Shown here: positions 15,109-24,645 of the stretch, in pieces
Numbering within the stretch: the stretch's first letter is position 1
Layout: the number at the start of each line of letters is the position of its first letter
Made by a program: the position numbers and the translations under genes
NCBI GenBank assembly: GCA_002353585.1
Contig: DEJW01000035.1
Coordinates: 55,468 to 119,467, forward strand
Direction of reading: 5' to 3'
DNA: 64,000 bases
Source of the DNA: Prevotellaceae bacterium UBA2738
Lineage (GTDB): Bacteria; Bacteroidota; Bacteroidia; Bacteroidales; Bacteroidaceae
The notes under the pieces: generated by a model
What the model saw: only the letters and a program-made list of their open reading frames with translations
Database searches by the model: none
What the model was told of the DNA's origin: nothing

Positions 15109-16621
15109 AGTCGAAGTCGGCGAGGATGCCATCATCGGGACGCTTGGTAAGGAGTGAGACGGTGACAATGACTACAGAGGAAACGAGGAAGGCGGGCAAG
15201 AGTTCGTAGATGTCCCATACACCACCGATGGGGCGCACGCCGTATTTCCAAACGAATATCATAACGGCTCCTGCCACCATGCCGCCGATGGCACCTGCAA
15301 GGGTGGTGCGCTTCCAGAAGAGGCTGCTGAGCATGACGGGGCCGAAGGCTGCGCCAAAGCCAGCCCAAGCGAATGACACGATATTGAAGATGGAACTGTC
15401 TGGATTCCATGCTAAGACAAGGGCGATGCAAGCCACGGCAATGATGGTGAGACGAGCCACTATCATAGAGGTTTGGGGTGAAACCCTGACATGGAGCACA
15501 TCCTGAAGAATGTTGTCGGAGAAACTGGAGGCGGCAGTGAGCAACTGCGAGTCGGCAGTGGACATGGTGCAGGCAAGGATACCCGCCAGAACAACACCAG
15601 CTGCAAGGGCAGCGAGCACGCCATTGGTGGCGAGAACGTGGGAGAGTTCGATGATGGTGCTCTCTGCTGCGCTCGTGGTCTTAAACTGGGTTATGATGCC
15701 TGCCTCGGCAACGGAATAGCCTATGATGCCAATGGCGATAGCCACGAACATAGAGATAAAGACCCATGTGGTGGCTATGCGACGTGATATGGGTATCTGC
15801 TTTTCGTCCTTGATAGCCATAAAGCGCAACAAGATGTGAGGCATACCGAAATAGCCCAATCCCCACGCCATGGTGGAGATTATGGTTATCAGTCCGTAGG
15901 GTTTGGAAGAGCCCGTGGCGATGTCATGGGATGCTGACAGGGAGAAATAGCCTGACAGTTTCTCGGCATTGGTTATCACGGTGTCGATGCCGCCAGCCTT
16001 GTCGAGGGCAAAGCAGACGATGAATGCTAAGGCGAGTGTCATGACGATGCTCTGAATGAGGTCAGTGGTTGATACTGCCATGAATCCACCCATTACGGTA
16101 TATGCAACGATGATGCCCGCTCCCACTATCATACTCTCGTGATAGGGGAAGCCGAACAGGCTGTTGAGAAGTGTTCCCACTGCCTTGAATCCACTTGCCG
16201 TGTAAGGCACAAAGAAGATAAGAATGATGATGGCAGAGATGCACATCAGGATGTTGCGCCTGTCGTGGAAACGTTTGGAAAAGAATTCGGGAATGGTGAC
16301 TGCCCCTACACGAATGGTGTAGCGACGCAGACGAAGCGTGACATAGAGCCAGTTAAGATATGTGCCTATGCCAAGACCTAAGACGGTCCAGAAAGGGTCT
16401 GCCAAACCTGTGACAAATGCTAAGCCTGGTATGCCCATCAAGAGCCATGAACTCATGTCGGATGCCTCAGCACTCATAGCTGCAACAAGCGGACCGAGTT
16501 GCCTGCCACCTAAATAGAACTCTGCTGAATTACTTGTTTTCTGCTTGCCGTAGTAATATCCTATATAGATCATGATAAAAAGATATACTACGAAAGATGT
16601 AAGGATTAAGGCCTGTGTCAT
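15092..16621 (-). CDS. putP: Sodium/proline symporter
   Basis: The 509-aa protein has the length and about 13 membrane segments of the sodium:solute symporter family. AEFYLGGRQLGPLVAAMSAE, ASDMSSWLLMGIPG and FGAAFGPVMLSSLFWKR are characteristic of PutP. It should import proline with sodium through the inner membrane. The start lies 23 bp downstream of tRNA-Gln on the same strand, so both may be co-transcribed. No repeat-encoded insertion was found in this gene. Confidence 0.9.
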   Translation of the reverse strand: MTQALILTSFVVYLFIMIYIGYYYGKQKTSNSAEFYLGGRQLGPLVAAMSAEASDMSSWLLMGIPGLAFVTGLADPFWTVLGLGIGTYLNWLYVTLRLRRYTIRVGAVTIPEFFSKRFHDRRNILMCISAIIILIFFVPYTASGFKAVGTLLNSLFGFPYHESMIVGAGIIVAYTVMGGFMAVSTTDLIQSIVMTLALAFIVCFALDKAGGIDTVITNAEKLSGYFSLSASHDIATGSSKPYGLITIISTMAWGLGYFGMPHILLRFMAIKDEKQIPISRRIATTWVFISMFVAIAIGIIGYSVAEAGIITQFKTTSAAESTIIELSHVLATNGVLAALAAGVVLAGILACTMSTADSQLLTAASSFSDNILQDVLHVRVSPQTSMIVARLTIIAVACIALVLAWNPDSSIFNIVSFAWAGFGAAFGPVMLSSLFWKRTTLAGAIGGMVAGAVMIFVWKYGVRPIGGVWDIYELLPAFLVSSVVIVTVSLLTKRPDDGILADFDYASQH

Positions 16622-16644
16622 GAAGGAGGTTAGAATAAAAAATG

Positions 16645-16715
16645 TTGTCCTACGCGGATTCGAACCACGACAAACAGAACCAAAACCTGTTGTGCTACCA
16701 TTACACCATAGGACA
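16645..16715 (-). tRNA. tRNA-Gln (anticodon UUG)
   Basis: On the minus strand TGTCCTA pairs with TAGGACA as acceptor stem, GGTTCGAATCC forms the T arm, and the loop UUUUGGU presents UUG at the anticodon. The gene is 71 nt long and has no encoded CCA. Confidence 0.9.
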
Positions 16716-16774
16716 ATCCTAAAATGACTGCTTAATGCAGCGATATGTTAACCCTTATTCTGAGTTTGCGACTG

Positions 16775-16782
16775 CAAAGGTA
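16775..16782 (-). promoter_or_regulatory. -7 box TACCTTTG for tRNA-Gln (and possibly putP)
   Basis: TACCTTTGCAG lies about 60 bp upstream of the tRNA on the minus strand. GGGAAC/GTGAAC hexamers (16791-16817) stand just behind it, in the gap to tyrS. Confidence 0.65.
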
Positions 16783-16847
16783 CGAAAAAATAACGGGAAC
16801 GTGAACGTGAACGTTAATTTTTTCTATTTCCTGTTCTCAATTTTCAA

Positions 16848-18146
16848 TTATTTAACTGAAATGAGGTAGTAACTCTTCTTACCACGCTGGGCAAGGATGT
16901 ACTTGCCGCCTATGAGGTCGTCAGAAGTGAGGGGACGGTTCTGGTCAGTGAGTTTCTCCTTATTGATGGAAACACCACCACCCTGCACCATCTTACGCAT
17001 CTCGCCCTTGGAAGGGAAGACCTTGCATGAGTCGCTGGTGAGAATCTCGACAGCTGGCTGACCAAGCTGGTCCTTGCTAATATGGAAATGCTCCACGCCC
17101 TCGAAGACATCGAGGAAGGTCTGCTCATCGAGTTTCTCAAGGTTCTCCTTGGTTGACTTGCCAAAGAGAATGCCTGATGCCTCGATAGCTGCGTCGAGGT
17201 CTGCCTGAGAGTGAACGAGCAGGGTAACCTCCTCAGCGAGGCGCTTCTGCAGCACACGGCGACCAGGGTCTTGCTTGTGCTCCTCAACGAGGGCGTCGAT
17301 GGTCTGCTTGTCGAGGCTGGTGAATATCTTAATGTATTTCTCAGCATCGTCGTCAGAGACGTTGAGCCAGAACTGATAGAACTTGTAAGGAGAGGTACGA
17401 TTGCGGTCGAGCCAGATGTTGCCGCTCTCGGTCTTGCCAAACTTCTTGCCGTCTGCCTTAGTGATGAGAGGGCAGGTGAGGGCATAGGCCTCCTGGTCGT
17501 TGCCAAGGGTGCGACGGATAAGCTCGGTGCCTGTGGTCATGTTACCCCACTGGTCGTTGCCTCCGAGCTGCATCTTACAGTTCTTGGTCTGATAGAGGTG
17601 AAGGAAGTCATAACCCTGCAGGAGCTGGTAAGTGAACTCGGTGAATGAGAGTCCGTCGCGGGCTGTGCCGTTGAGACGCTGCTGCACAGAGTCCTTAGCC
17701 ATCATGTAGTTGACGGTGATGTGTTTGCCCACGGTGCGTGCAAAGTCGAGGAAGGTGAAATCCTTCATCCAGTCATAGTTGTTAACCATCTCGGCAGCAT
17801 TAGCCTCCTTAGAGTCGAAGTTGAGGAACTTAGACACCTGCTTCTTGATGCACTCCTGATTGTGGTAGAGTGTCTCAGAATCGAGCAGGTTACGCTCCTG
17901 TGACTTGCCTGAAGGATCGCCAATCATGCCTGTAGCTCCACCAACGAGGATGATAGGCTTATGACCACACTGCTGCAGGTGGCGTAGCATCATGATGCCA
18001 CAAAGGTGACCAATGTGGAGTGAGTCGGCAGTAGGGTCGGTGCCGAGGTATGCTGTTACCATCTCTTTCTGCAACAGCTCTTCTGCGCCTGGCATAATCT
18101 GTGCGAGCATGCCGCGCCATTTGAGTTCTTCGATGAAATTCTTCAT
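16848..18146 (-). CDS. tyrS: Tyrosyl-tRNA synthetase
   Basis: The 432-aa class I synthetase shows DSLHIGHLCG (the HIGH signature), GGNDQWGNMTTG (tyrosine pocket) and KFGKTESGNIWLD (the KMSKS-like loop), with a C-terminal S4-like RNA-binding region ending in RGKKSYYLISVK. It charges tRNA-Tyr. It lies last in the minus-strand series from rpsO to tyrS; a short tandem repeat separates it from yidD. Confidence 0.95.
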   Translation of the reverse strand: MKNFIEELKWRGMLAQIMPGAEELLQKEMVTAYLGTDPTADSLHIGHLCGIMMLRHLQQCGHKPIILVGGATGMIGDPSGKSQERNLLDSETLYHNQECIKKQVSKFLNFDSKEANAAEMVNNYDWMKDFTFLDFARTVGKHITVNYMMAKDSVQQRLNGTARDGLSFTEFTYQLLQGYDFLHLYQTKNCKMQLGGNDQWGNMTTGTELIRRTLGNDQEAYALTCPLITKADGKKFGKTESGNIWLDRNRTSPYKFYQFWLNVSDDDAEKYIKIFTSLDKQTIDALVEEHKQDPGRRVLQKRLAEEVTLLVHSQADLDAAIEASGILFGKSTKENLEKLDEQTFLDVFEGVEHFHISKDQLGQPAVEILTSDSCKVFPSKGEMRKMVQGGGVSINKEKLTDQNRPLTSDDLIGGKYILAQRGKKSYYLISVK

Positions 18147-18156
18147 AAAAATATTT

Positions 18157-18189
18157 CGATATGTCGTTATTTCGGTATGTCGTTATTTA
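18157..18189. repeat. Two 16-17-bp tandem repeats between yidD and tyrS
   Basis: TCGATATGTCGTTATT is followed directly by TCGGTATGTCGTTATT. It fills most of the 54-bp gap. Confidence 0.7.
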
Positions 18190-18200
18190 GAGTCTCTATC

Positions 18201-18422
18201 CTAAGGCACTGGATCGTAGCCTGAGCCTCCCCAGGGGTGGCAACGCAGGATGCGCCTGATGGCGAGCCATAACCCCTTTAGCGGACCGTGCTTGATGATG
18301 GCTTCCTTGGCATACTGTGAGCATGTGGGAGTGAAGCGGCACGATGGGGGAGTGAAGGGACTGATGCAGGTTTGGTAGAACGCTATAGGCATCAGCAATA
18401 GGGCTGTCAGGATTTTGCGCAT
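18201..18422 (-). CDS. yidD: Membrane protein insertion efficiency factor YidD
   Basis: The 73-aa protein carries CRFTPTCSQYAKEAI and a HPWGGSGYDPVP end, both diagnostic of YidD. It is thought to aid YidC-dependent insertion at the inner membrane. It overlaps the rnpA 3' end by 16 bp, a gene pairing widely conserved in bacteria. Confidence 0.93.
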   Translation of the reverse strand: MRKILTALLLMPIAFYQTCISPFTPPSCRFTPTCSQYAKEAIIKHGPLKGLWLAIRRILRCHPWGGSGYDPVP

Positions 18423-18799
18423 GACTCAGTGATACGTTGCAAGAGGTTACGCACTCTACTTGTAACCACGTGGGTGGGGTAATGCTTGCTGTCGAGCCAG
18501 ATGAAAGCTACGTTGGCAGTGGTGCCCTCAGGCAAACGGAGCAGGTCTTTGCTGGTGCGATAAGCCTCGCGAACCTGACGTTTAACGCGGTTGCGGTCAA
18601 CAGCGTGCTTAAACTGGCGTTTTGGAACGGAGATGAGTAGGCTGTTGCCGCTCTGCTCTGGAGTGACGAGGCGAAAGACTACACGCAGTGGGAAGGCAGA
18701 GAAACTCTTGCTACCCTGACCTGGTTCAAACAGCCTGTCGATGAGATGATGGCTGCACAGCCTTTCACGTTTGGTGAGTGTATTGGTGTGAAAGCCCAT
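18407..18799 (-). CDS. rnpA: Ribonuclease P protein component
   Basis: The 130-aa basic protein contains RDRVKR-like NRVKRQVREAYR, the RNA-binding signature of RnpA, preceded by LLISVPKRQFKHAVD. It assists the RNase P RNA in 5' tRNA processing. It starts 7 bp after the hemD stop. Confidence 0.92.
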   Translation of the reverse strand: MGFHTNTLTKRERLCSHHLIDRLFEPGQGSKSFSAFPLRVVFRLVTPEQSGNSLLISVPKRQFKHAVDRNRVKRQVREAYRTSKDLLRLPEGTTANVAFIWLDSKHYPTHVVTSRVRNLLQRITESCAKS

Positions 18800-18806
18800 T
18801 GGCTGA

Positions 18807-19556
18807 TTAGTCTTCTAACTCTTGAAGGAAATGGCGCAGGGCACCCGTCATAGAGGGGTAGCGCTCAGTAGGAGCCTCGAGGTTGATTTCGAAACCTGCC
18901 TCACGTGCTGCCTTAGCGGTGGAAGGTCCGAAGGTGCCTATCTGCAGGTCGTCAGACTTCATTTCAGGGAAATTCTCCTTGAGTGACTTGATTCCTGCAG
19001 GTGAGAAGAAGAGCGCCATGTCGTAGTCAAAGTTTTTCTTCTCCTCCTCGTTGAAGTCGTTGCTGACGGTGCGATACATGACACACTCTGTATGATTGAG
19101 TTCCTTAGAATCAAGGAGCTTGCTGATTGAGTCGTTAGCTACACTACTCATGGGGACGAGGTATTTCTCGTTCTTATGCTTGATCATTGCAGGAATGAGG
19201 TCGTCAATCTTGCCTGTGGCACCAAAGAAAATCTTGCGCTTGCGATAGGGAGCGTACTTCTGAATGTAGAGGGCGATGGTCTCTGTGACGCAGAAATACT
19301 TGGTAGTTTCAGGCATAGTGATTCGCATATCTTTGGCGAGCTGGAAGAAATGGTCGATGGCATGGCGAGAGGTGAAGACAATAGCTGTATAATTAGATAT
19401 GTTCACCTTTTGCTGACGAAACTCCTGTGTGGTGATTCCTTCTACCTTTATGAAAGGACGGAATACCAACTCTACGTCAAACTGCTTGGCTATCTCGTAG
19501 TATGGAGAATTAGTGCTTGTTGGTTTGGGTTGTGATACGAGAATCTTTTTTACCAT
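18807..19556 (-). CDS. hemD: Uroporphyrinogen-III synthase family protein
   Basis: The 249-aa protein has the two-lobed layout of HemD: an early VFTSRHAIDHFF, a middle ATGKIDDLIP and a late ALFFSPAGIKSLKENF with TFGPSTAKAAREAGF. HemD closes hydroxymethylbilane to uroporphyrinogen III. Sequence in this family is weakly conserved, so enzyme activity is likely but not certain. The DUF4271 gene directly upstream is a usual Bacteroidetes neighbour. Confidence 0.8.
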   Translation of the reverse strand: MVKKILVSQPKPTSTNSPYYEIAKQFDVELVFRPFIKVEGITTQEFRQQKVNISNYTAIVFTSRHAIDHFFQLAKDMRITMPETTKYFCVTETIALYIQKYAPYRKRKIFFGATGKIDDLIPAMIKHKNEKYLVPMSSVANDSISKLLDSKELNHTECVMYRTVSNDFNEEEKKNFDYDMALFFSPAGIKSLKENFPEMKSDDLQIGTFGPSTAKAAREAGFEINLEAPTERYPSMTGALRHFLQELED

Positions 19557-19564
19557 CGTTAATC

Positions 19565-20350
19565 CTAAAAGTTAGTGCTAAGTGTGTGAGTTATAAAACC
19601 TAAAATACCTATTAAAATAGCGACTGGTATCGCTTCAAGGGTGCAAAGGTACAAAAAAAAACGCAAAAAACGGCTATTTTTACTGAAAAAGATGAGATAT
19701 TGCTTGTATAAACTTAATGTTTTTGAGATAATTATCATCAAAATGGCAACAAAAATGCTTTTTTCAGCACTACAACCAAGATACATATAAGCTATGGCAG
19801 CAGGCAAGAGGGTGGCACTCTCAAGGGCGAGGAAGAAATGACGCTCCATTTTGCTCATGTTACGCTGTTGCCTATCGAAGAATGTGGCATGGGTAATGAC
19901 GATAGCACACTTTCTTATGGCAAGATAACCAAGGAAGGCAAGTGCAAAGAGTCCCAGTGCGAGATATCGCACATTGTCTGATGCCAAGGGCAATGCTCCA
20001 GCCTCTATCACGTAAGCATAGCACAGTAATGATGCTACGAAGATACCCTGATAGATGAAGTAAGTGAGGTAGGAAGCCTTCTTGGATGCTTCAAACAGTA
20101 TGGTGGAGTTGAGCAAAGGACGGCGTGTGAGGTTGTGGAACTTATAACTGAGATAACCACGAGCCTTGATAATCATTACCACAGAAAGGGTGAAGAATAT
20201 AACCATGAAGAGGTTTACCCAACTGTCATACTGCAAAGGGGTGTTGATGAGTTCGCCTGACTCGCCAAGATTCTTCAGCGACAAGCCGTCGTGCCACAGA
20301 CGCGATGTGGCAGAAAAGAAGTTCTGGTATATGTCGATAGTGTCAGACAC
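19565..20350 (-). CDS. DUF4271 membrane protein
   Basis: The 261-aa protein has about seven hydrophobic segments, beginning near VNLFMVIFFTLSVVMII and ending with ILIGILGFITHTL. I identify it as DUF4271 from its family pattern and its position between metK and hemD. It starts 3 bp after the metK stop and is in the same transcript. The function is unknown; it is an inner-membrane protein. Confidence 0.7.
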   Translation of the reverse strand: MSDTIDIYQNFFSATSRLWHDGLSLKNLGESGELINTPLQYDSWVNLFMVIFFTLSVVMIIKARGYLSYKFHNLTRRPLLNSTILFEASKKASYLTYFIYQGIFVASLLCYAYVIEAGALPLASDNVRYLALGLFALAFLGYLAIRKCAIVITHATFFDRQQRNMSKMERHFFLALESATLLPAAIAYMYLGCSAEKSIFVAILMIIISKTLSLYKQYLIFFSKNSRFLRFFLYLCTLEAIPVAILIGILGFITHTLSTNF

Positions 20351-20353
20351 AAC

Positions 20354-21607
20354 TTAGAGTTCGAATGCTTCCTTGAACTTATCAACGAGATCGAGTTTCT
20401 CCCATGTGAAGAGCTCCACCTGCATCTCCTTGGTAGGGTGATAAGCAGAGGTGAAGACCTTGGTGATGGTCTTAGGGTTACGTCCCATGTGACCATAGGC
20501 CGCTGTTTCACGATAGATAGGCTGGCGTAGTTTGAGTGTGCGCTCGATAGCCTTAGGACGGAAGTCGAAGAGGCTGTTAAGTTTCTCAGCTATCTCACCG
20601 TCTGTCATATTCACCTTGCTCTTGCCGTAGGTGTTGACATAAATGCTTACAGGCTCTGCCTTACCGATGGCGTAGCTGAGCTGAACGAGAATCTCGTCGC
20701 TGATGCCTGCTGCCACAAGATTCTTGGCAACGTAGCGAGCCGCATAGGCTGCACTGCGGTCAACCTTTGATGAGTCTTTGCCAGAGAAGGCACCACCACC
20801 ATGAGCACCACGGCCACCATAGGTGTCAACGATGATCTTACGGCCCGTAAGACCTGTGTCGCCATGAGGTCCGCCGATTACGAACTTACCTGTAGGATTG
20901 ACGAGGTACTTGATATTGTCATTGAAGAGCGCCAAAATCTTTGGGTCTTTCAACTTAGCCTTGACACGTGGAATAAGTATATTCTTCACATCATCCTCAA
21001 TTTTGGCAAGCATCTTCTTGTCCTCATCGAAATCATCATGCTGGGTAGAGACAACGATAGTGTCGATGCGCTGAGGAATGTTGTCGTCGCTATACTCTAT
21101 GGTTACCTGCGACTTGGAGTCTGGGCGCAGATAAGTCATAACCTTACCTTCCTTGCGTATCTCGGCAAGGGTTTTCATAAGCAGATGGGAAAGGTCAAGC
21201 GAAACAGGGATATAACGGTCTGTCTCGTTAGTGGCGTAGCCAAACATCATACCCTGGTCACCAGCTCCCTGCTCTTCCTCCACCTCACGAGAGACACCCA
21301 TGTCGATATCGGTGCTCTGTTCGTGAATGGCTGAGAGAATGCCACAAGAGTCGCCGTCAAACTGGTATTCGGACTTCGTATAGCCGATGGAGTTGATGGT
21401 TTTTCGGGCTATAGTCTGCAGGTCAATGTAGGCTTCAGACTTTACCTCACCCATGAGCACCACCTGTCCCGTGGTTACAAAAGATTCTATGGCGCAGTGA
21501 GACTTGTCGTCGTAAGCCAAAAACTGGTCGAGTAGGGCATCACTAATCTGGTCAGCCACCTTGTCTGGATGACCTTCTGAAACTGATTCTGAGGTGAAGA
21601 GGTACAT
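20354..21607 (-). CDS. metK: S-adenosylmethionine synthetase
   Basis: The 417-aa enzyme shows SEGHPDKVADQISDALLD at the start, VTTGQVVLMGE, GDQGMMFGYA (the ATP-binding hexapeptide region) and GGGAFSGKD (P-loop-like). It makes S-adenosylmethionine from methionine and ATP, which also supplies the methylases at both ends of the window. No SAM riboswitch was seen in the 92 bp upstream, which hold the rpsO terminator and a short TTGAGAG-type repeat. Confidence 0.96.
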   Translation of the reverse strand: MYLFTSESVSEGHPDKVADQISDALLDQFLAYDDKSHCAIESFVTTGQVVLMGEVKSEAYIDLQTIARKTINSIGYTKSEYQFDGDSCGILSAIHEQSTDIDMGVSREVEEEQGAGDQGMMFGYATNETDRYIPVSLDLSHLLMKTLAEIRKEGKVMTYLRPDSKSQVTIEYSDDNIPQRIDTIVVSTQHDDFDEDKKMLAKIEDDVKNILIPRVKAKLKDPKILALFNDNIKYLVNPTGKFVIGGPHGDTGLTGRKIIVDTYGGRGAHGGGAFSGKDSSKVDRSAAYAARYVAKNLVAAGISDEILVQLSYAIGKAEPVSIYVNTYGKSKVNMTDGEIAEKLNSLFDFRPKAIERTLKLRQPIYRETAAYGHMGRNPKTITKVFTSAYHPTKEMQVELFTWEKLDLVDKFKEAFEL

Positions 21608-21652
21608 GTATTTAGTTGAGAGTTAAGGGTTGAGAGATGAGGGTAAAAAGAT

Positions 21653-21687
21653 AAATCCCGCAAAAGCTATGTGCTTCTGCGGGATTT
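21653..21687 (-). terminator. rpsO terminator
   Basis: AAATCCCGCA and TGCGGGATTT form a 10-bp stem immediately after the rpsO stop; the minus strand then reads T-rich. Confidence 0.85.
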
Positions 21688-21699
21688 ACTATTGGTTTC

Positions 21700-21969
21700 T
21701 TACTTACGAAGACCGAGAGCCTTGACAATAGCACGATAGCGGTTGATGTCGCGATCGTAAAGATAATCAAGAAGTGCGCGACGCTTACCAACGAGCTGTG
21801 TAAGTGAACGAGCTGTCTTGTAATCCTTGTGATTCTTCTTCAAGTGCTCGGTGAGGTGCTTGATGCGGAATGAGAAAAGTGCAATCTGGCTCTCTGCTGA
21901 ACCTGTGTCAGTAGCAGACTTGCCGTACTGTGTGAAGATCTCAGTCTTCTTAGCGTTGTCAAGATACAT
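21700..21969 (-). CDS. rpsO: Ribosomal protein uS15
   Basis: The 89-aa protein has the standard length and the motifs GSAESQIALFSFRIKHLTEH and RRALLDYLYDRDINRYR. It binds 16S rRNA in the small subunit. The 120-bp leader behind a TACCTTTG promoter could hold an autoregulatory site, but none was resolved. Confidence 0.96.
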   Translation of the reverse strand: MYLDNAKKTEIFTQYGKSATDTGSAESQIALFSFRIKHLTEHLKKNHKDYKTARSLTQLVGKRRALLDYLYDRDINRYRAIVKALGLRK

Positions 21970-22096
21970 AGTGTTTCTTTAATGGTGACTGTAATGAGTA
22001 ATTGTATTACTATCACATATCTCGGATGATCTAAATGCCCAGTCACTTACAGCAAGAGAGGCATCCTCGAATGCGGCATTTTTGAAAATGCGGGTG

Positions 22097-22104
22097 CAAA
22101 GGTA
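22097..22104 (-). promoter_or_regulatory. -7 box TACCTTTG for rpsO
   Basis: TACCTTTGCACCC on the minus strand lies about 128 bp upstream of the start. Between it and the murF-alr gene is a GTTGAAA tandem repeat (about 22113-22141). Confidence 0.65.
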
Positions 22105-22112
22105 CAAAGAAA

Positions 22113-22141
22113 AGTTGAAAGTTGAAAGTTGAAAGTTGAAA
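22113..22141. repeat. GTTGAAA tandem repeat
   Basis: Four consecutive GTTGAAA units stand between the end of murF-alr and the rpsO promoter. Confidence 0.8.
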
Positions 22142-22182
22142 GAAGAGGTGTTTTGAGAATAGAATTATATTTTATTAACAAT

Positions 22183-24645
22183 TCACTCTTCAAAATAAAC
22201 CCTTTTCACTCTGTTACTTACACCTGTGAGCATCTCGTAAGGTATGGTGTCAAGACGCTTGGAGAGTTCGGTGATAGGCAGGTTATTGCCAAAGATTTCA
22301 ACGCTGTCGCCCTCTTTGCAGTCGATGCCTGTGACATCAATCATGCAGACGTCCATACATATATTACCCACATACTCAGCCTTCTTGCCATTAACGAGGC
22401 AGTAGCCCTTGCGGTTGCCCAGATGACGGTTCAGTCCGTCAGCATACCCTATAGGTATTGCCGCTATTACGCTATCCTTATCGAGAATGGTGCGACGAGA
22501 GTAGCCAACGCTGTCGCCTGCCTTCACATTACGCATCTGCAGGATGGTGGTTTTAAGTGAAGAGACATTGCTGAGCATTTTGTTGTTACGTGGATTGATG
22601 CCATACAGACCAAGTCCCAGACGACACATATCCATCTGACGTTCAGGGAAATGTTCTATGCCTGCGCTATTGCACATGTGGCGTATGATGTGATGAGAGA
22701 AAGCCTCCTGCAGAGCATCGGCACCTTTGAGGTAGAGGTCGAACTGTTTTTGGGAGAAATCATCGAAACTATCGTCGTCGCTACCCACGAAATGAGAGAA
22801 CACAGAACGAGGGATGAGAGCATTCTGATGTTTGAGATAATCAATGAGACGAGGCATATCGTTGATAGGGTCGAAACCCAAACGGTGCATACCGGTATCG
22901 AGTTTGATGTGTATAGGCATACCTGTGATGCCCTCCTTGCGTGCAGCATGACGCAAGGCATCAAGCAGACGGAAGGAATAGACCTCAGGCTCGAGGTCGT
23001 AGTCGAACATAGTCTTGAAGGCTGTCATCTCAGGATTCATAATCATGATGTTGGCAGTGATGCCAGCCTTACGCAGTGCCACGCCCTCATCGGCAACAGC
23101 CACAGCAAGATAGTCAACACGATGGTCTTGCAGAGTCTTGGCTATCTCTACCGCTCCGGCACCATAGCCGTCAGCCTTTATCATGCAGACGAGTTTCGTT
23201 TCAGGTTTCATGTGCTGACGATACCAGTTGAGGTTTGCCACTACAGCAGAGAGGTTGACCTCGAGTATGGTTTCATGTACTTTCTCCACCAGCTGCTCTG
23301 TTATGGAATCAAAGGAGAAATGACGTGCGCCCTTGATAAGTATCACCTCATCATGAAGAGTCTCGAAGTCGCTGCTTCCCAGAAACGACTCTGTGTCGTC
23401 ATAGAAACTGCTGTTGTCTATCTTGATGAGGTTGGCATTCTCCTTAAGTGCAGGACCGATACCGATAAAACGCTCCACTCCACGACTTATGGCGAGGTCT
23501 GAAACCTGACGATAGAGTGTACGGTCAGTCATACCGCTCTGCTCTATATCACTGAGAATGAGGGTATGTTTGCGTCCCTTTTCGTCAGGACGGCGATGCA
23601 TGAAGTCGAGTGCTATGTCGAGACTGGCAAGGTCTGAGTTGTAGGAGTCGTTAATGAGTGTGCATCCGTTACGACCTACCTTCACCTCAAGGCGCATAGC
23701 AACAGGTTCGAGAGTCGCCATACGGTCAGCCAGTTCCTCAGGCGTGAGTCCGAGGTGTAGGGCTGCTATGGCACAGGTGATGGAATTCTCTATTGAAGCC
23801 TCACTGATATAGTTGAGTTTATATGACCCTTGAACACCCTTATAGGTATATGAAATAGTGGTAGAAGCTTCAGTCTTCTCAATACCACGGACATAAAAGG
23901 TGGCATTGCTGTCGGTAGTGGACCAACTGAGTTTCTCGCCCTTGAATTCGCTCTTGCGCAACACCCTGAACACGATATCGTTATCGGCAGGATAGATGAG
24001 AGCCTTGCAGTTGGCAAAGAGTTCAAACTTCTCACGGCACTTCTCTTCCATAGAGTGGAAATTCTCCTGATGAGCCTGTCCGAGAGAGGTGAAAATGCCG
24101 ATAGTGGGTTGTATGATGTTTGTGAGTCGGCGCATCTCGTAGGGCTCGCTTATGCCAGCCTCAAAGAGAGCCACCTCGCTGTCTTCGTTGAGCATCCATA
24201 CTGAGAGCGGAACACCAATCTGTGAGTTGTAGCTGCGTGGAGAACGAGTGACGTTGATGGATGGCGAGAGCAACTGGTAAAGCCATTCCTTCACCATCGT
24301 CTTGCCGTTGCTGCCAGTGATACCTACAACAGGTATGTCGAACTCATCGCGATGACGCTCAGCAAGTCGCTGCAGGGCAGCGAGGGTGTCTTTCACTATA
24401 AGGAAATTGGCGCCTTCATATTCTGGTTGAGCAGTGTCAACGACAAAATTGCGCACACCACGATTATACAGTTCTTCGATGTACTTATGACCGTCATTGC
24501 GCTTTGTACGCAAGGCGAAAAAGAGAGTCTCCTCTGGAAAGGACAGAGAACGACTGTCAGTAAGAAGGAACGTGATGTTTCCTTCTGTGTTACCTATACG
24601 TCGCGCTCCAATGAGTGTGACAATCTGGTCTATAGAATATTTCAT
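22183..24645 (-). CDS. murF-alr: Bifunctional MurF / alanine racemase
   Basis: The start is taken at MKYSIDQIVTLIG, which overlaps the stop of a small upstream ORF as TAATG. Residues about 1-440 are MurF: VVGITGSNGKTMVKEWL is the ATP loop and NDSYNSDLASL the Mur-ligase motif. Residues about 450-820 are alanine racemase: CMIKADGYGAGAVEIA carries the PLP lysine, HIKLDTGMHRLGF and SYNR-like IPIGYADGLNR follow. The fusion provides D-alanine and adds D-Ala-D-Ala to the peptidoglycan precursor; it is typical of Bacteroidetes. The 820-aa length is normal and no insertion was found. Confidence 0.93.
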   Translation of the reverse strand: MKYSIDQIVTLIGARRIGNTEGNITFLLTDSRSLSFPEETLFFALRTKRNDGHKYIEELYNRGVRNFVVDTAQPEYEGANFLIVKDTLAALQRLAERHRDEFDIPVVGITGSNGKTMVKEWLYQLLSPSINVTRSPRSYNSQIGVPLSVWMLNEDSEVALFEAGISEPYEMRRLTNIIQPTIGIFTSLGQAHQENFHSMEEKCREKFELFANCKALIYPADNDIVFRVLRKSEFKGEKLSWSTTDSNATFYVRGIEKTEASTTISYTYKGVQGSYKLNYISEASIENSITCAIAALHLGLTPEELADRMATLEPVAMRLEVKVGRNGCTLINDSYNSDLASLDIALDFMHRRPDEKGRKHTLILSDIEQSGMTDRTLYRQVSDLAISRGVERFIGIGPALKENANLIKIDNSSFYDDTESFLGSSDFETLHDEVILIKGARHFSFDSITEQLVEKVHETILEVNLSAVVANLNWYRQHMKPETKLVCMIKADGYGAGAVEIAKTLQDHRVDYLAVAVADEGVALRKAGITANIMIMNPEMTAFKTMFDYDLEPEVYSFRLLDALRHAARKEGITGMPIHIKLDTGMHRLGFDPINDMPRLIDYLKHQNALIPRSVFSHFVGSDDDSFDDFSQKQFDLYLKGADALQEAFSHHIIRHMCNSAGIEHFPERQMDMCRLGLGLYGINPRNNKMLSNVSSLKTTILQMRNVKAGDSVGYSRRTILDKDSVIAAIPIGYADGLNRHLGNRKGYCLVNGKKAEYVGNICMDVCMIDVTGIDCKEGDSVEIFGNNLPITELSKRLDTIPYEMLTGVSNRVKRVYFEE

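Noticed and set aside
21608..21699. SAM riboswitch before metK
   Set aside because: The gap contains the rpsO terminator and a short repeat, with no room or motifs for a known SAM riboswitch.
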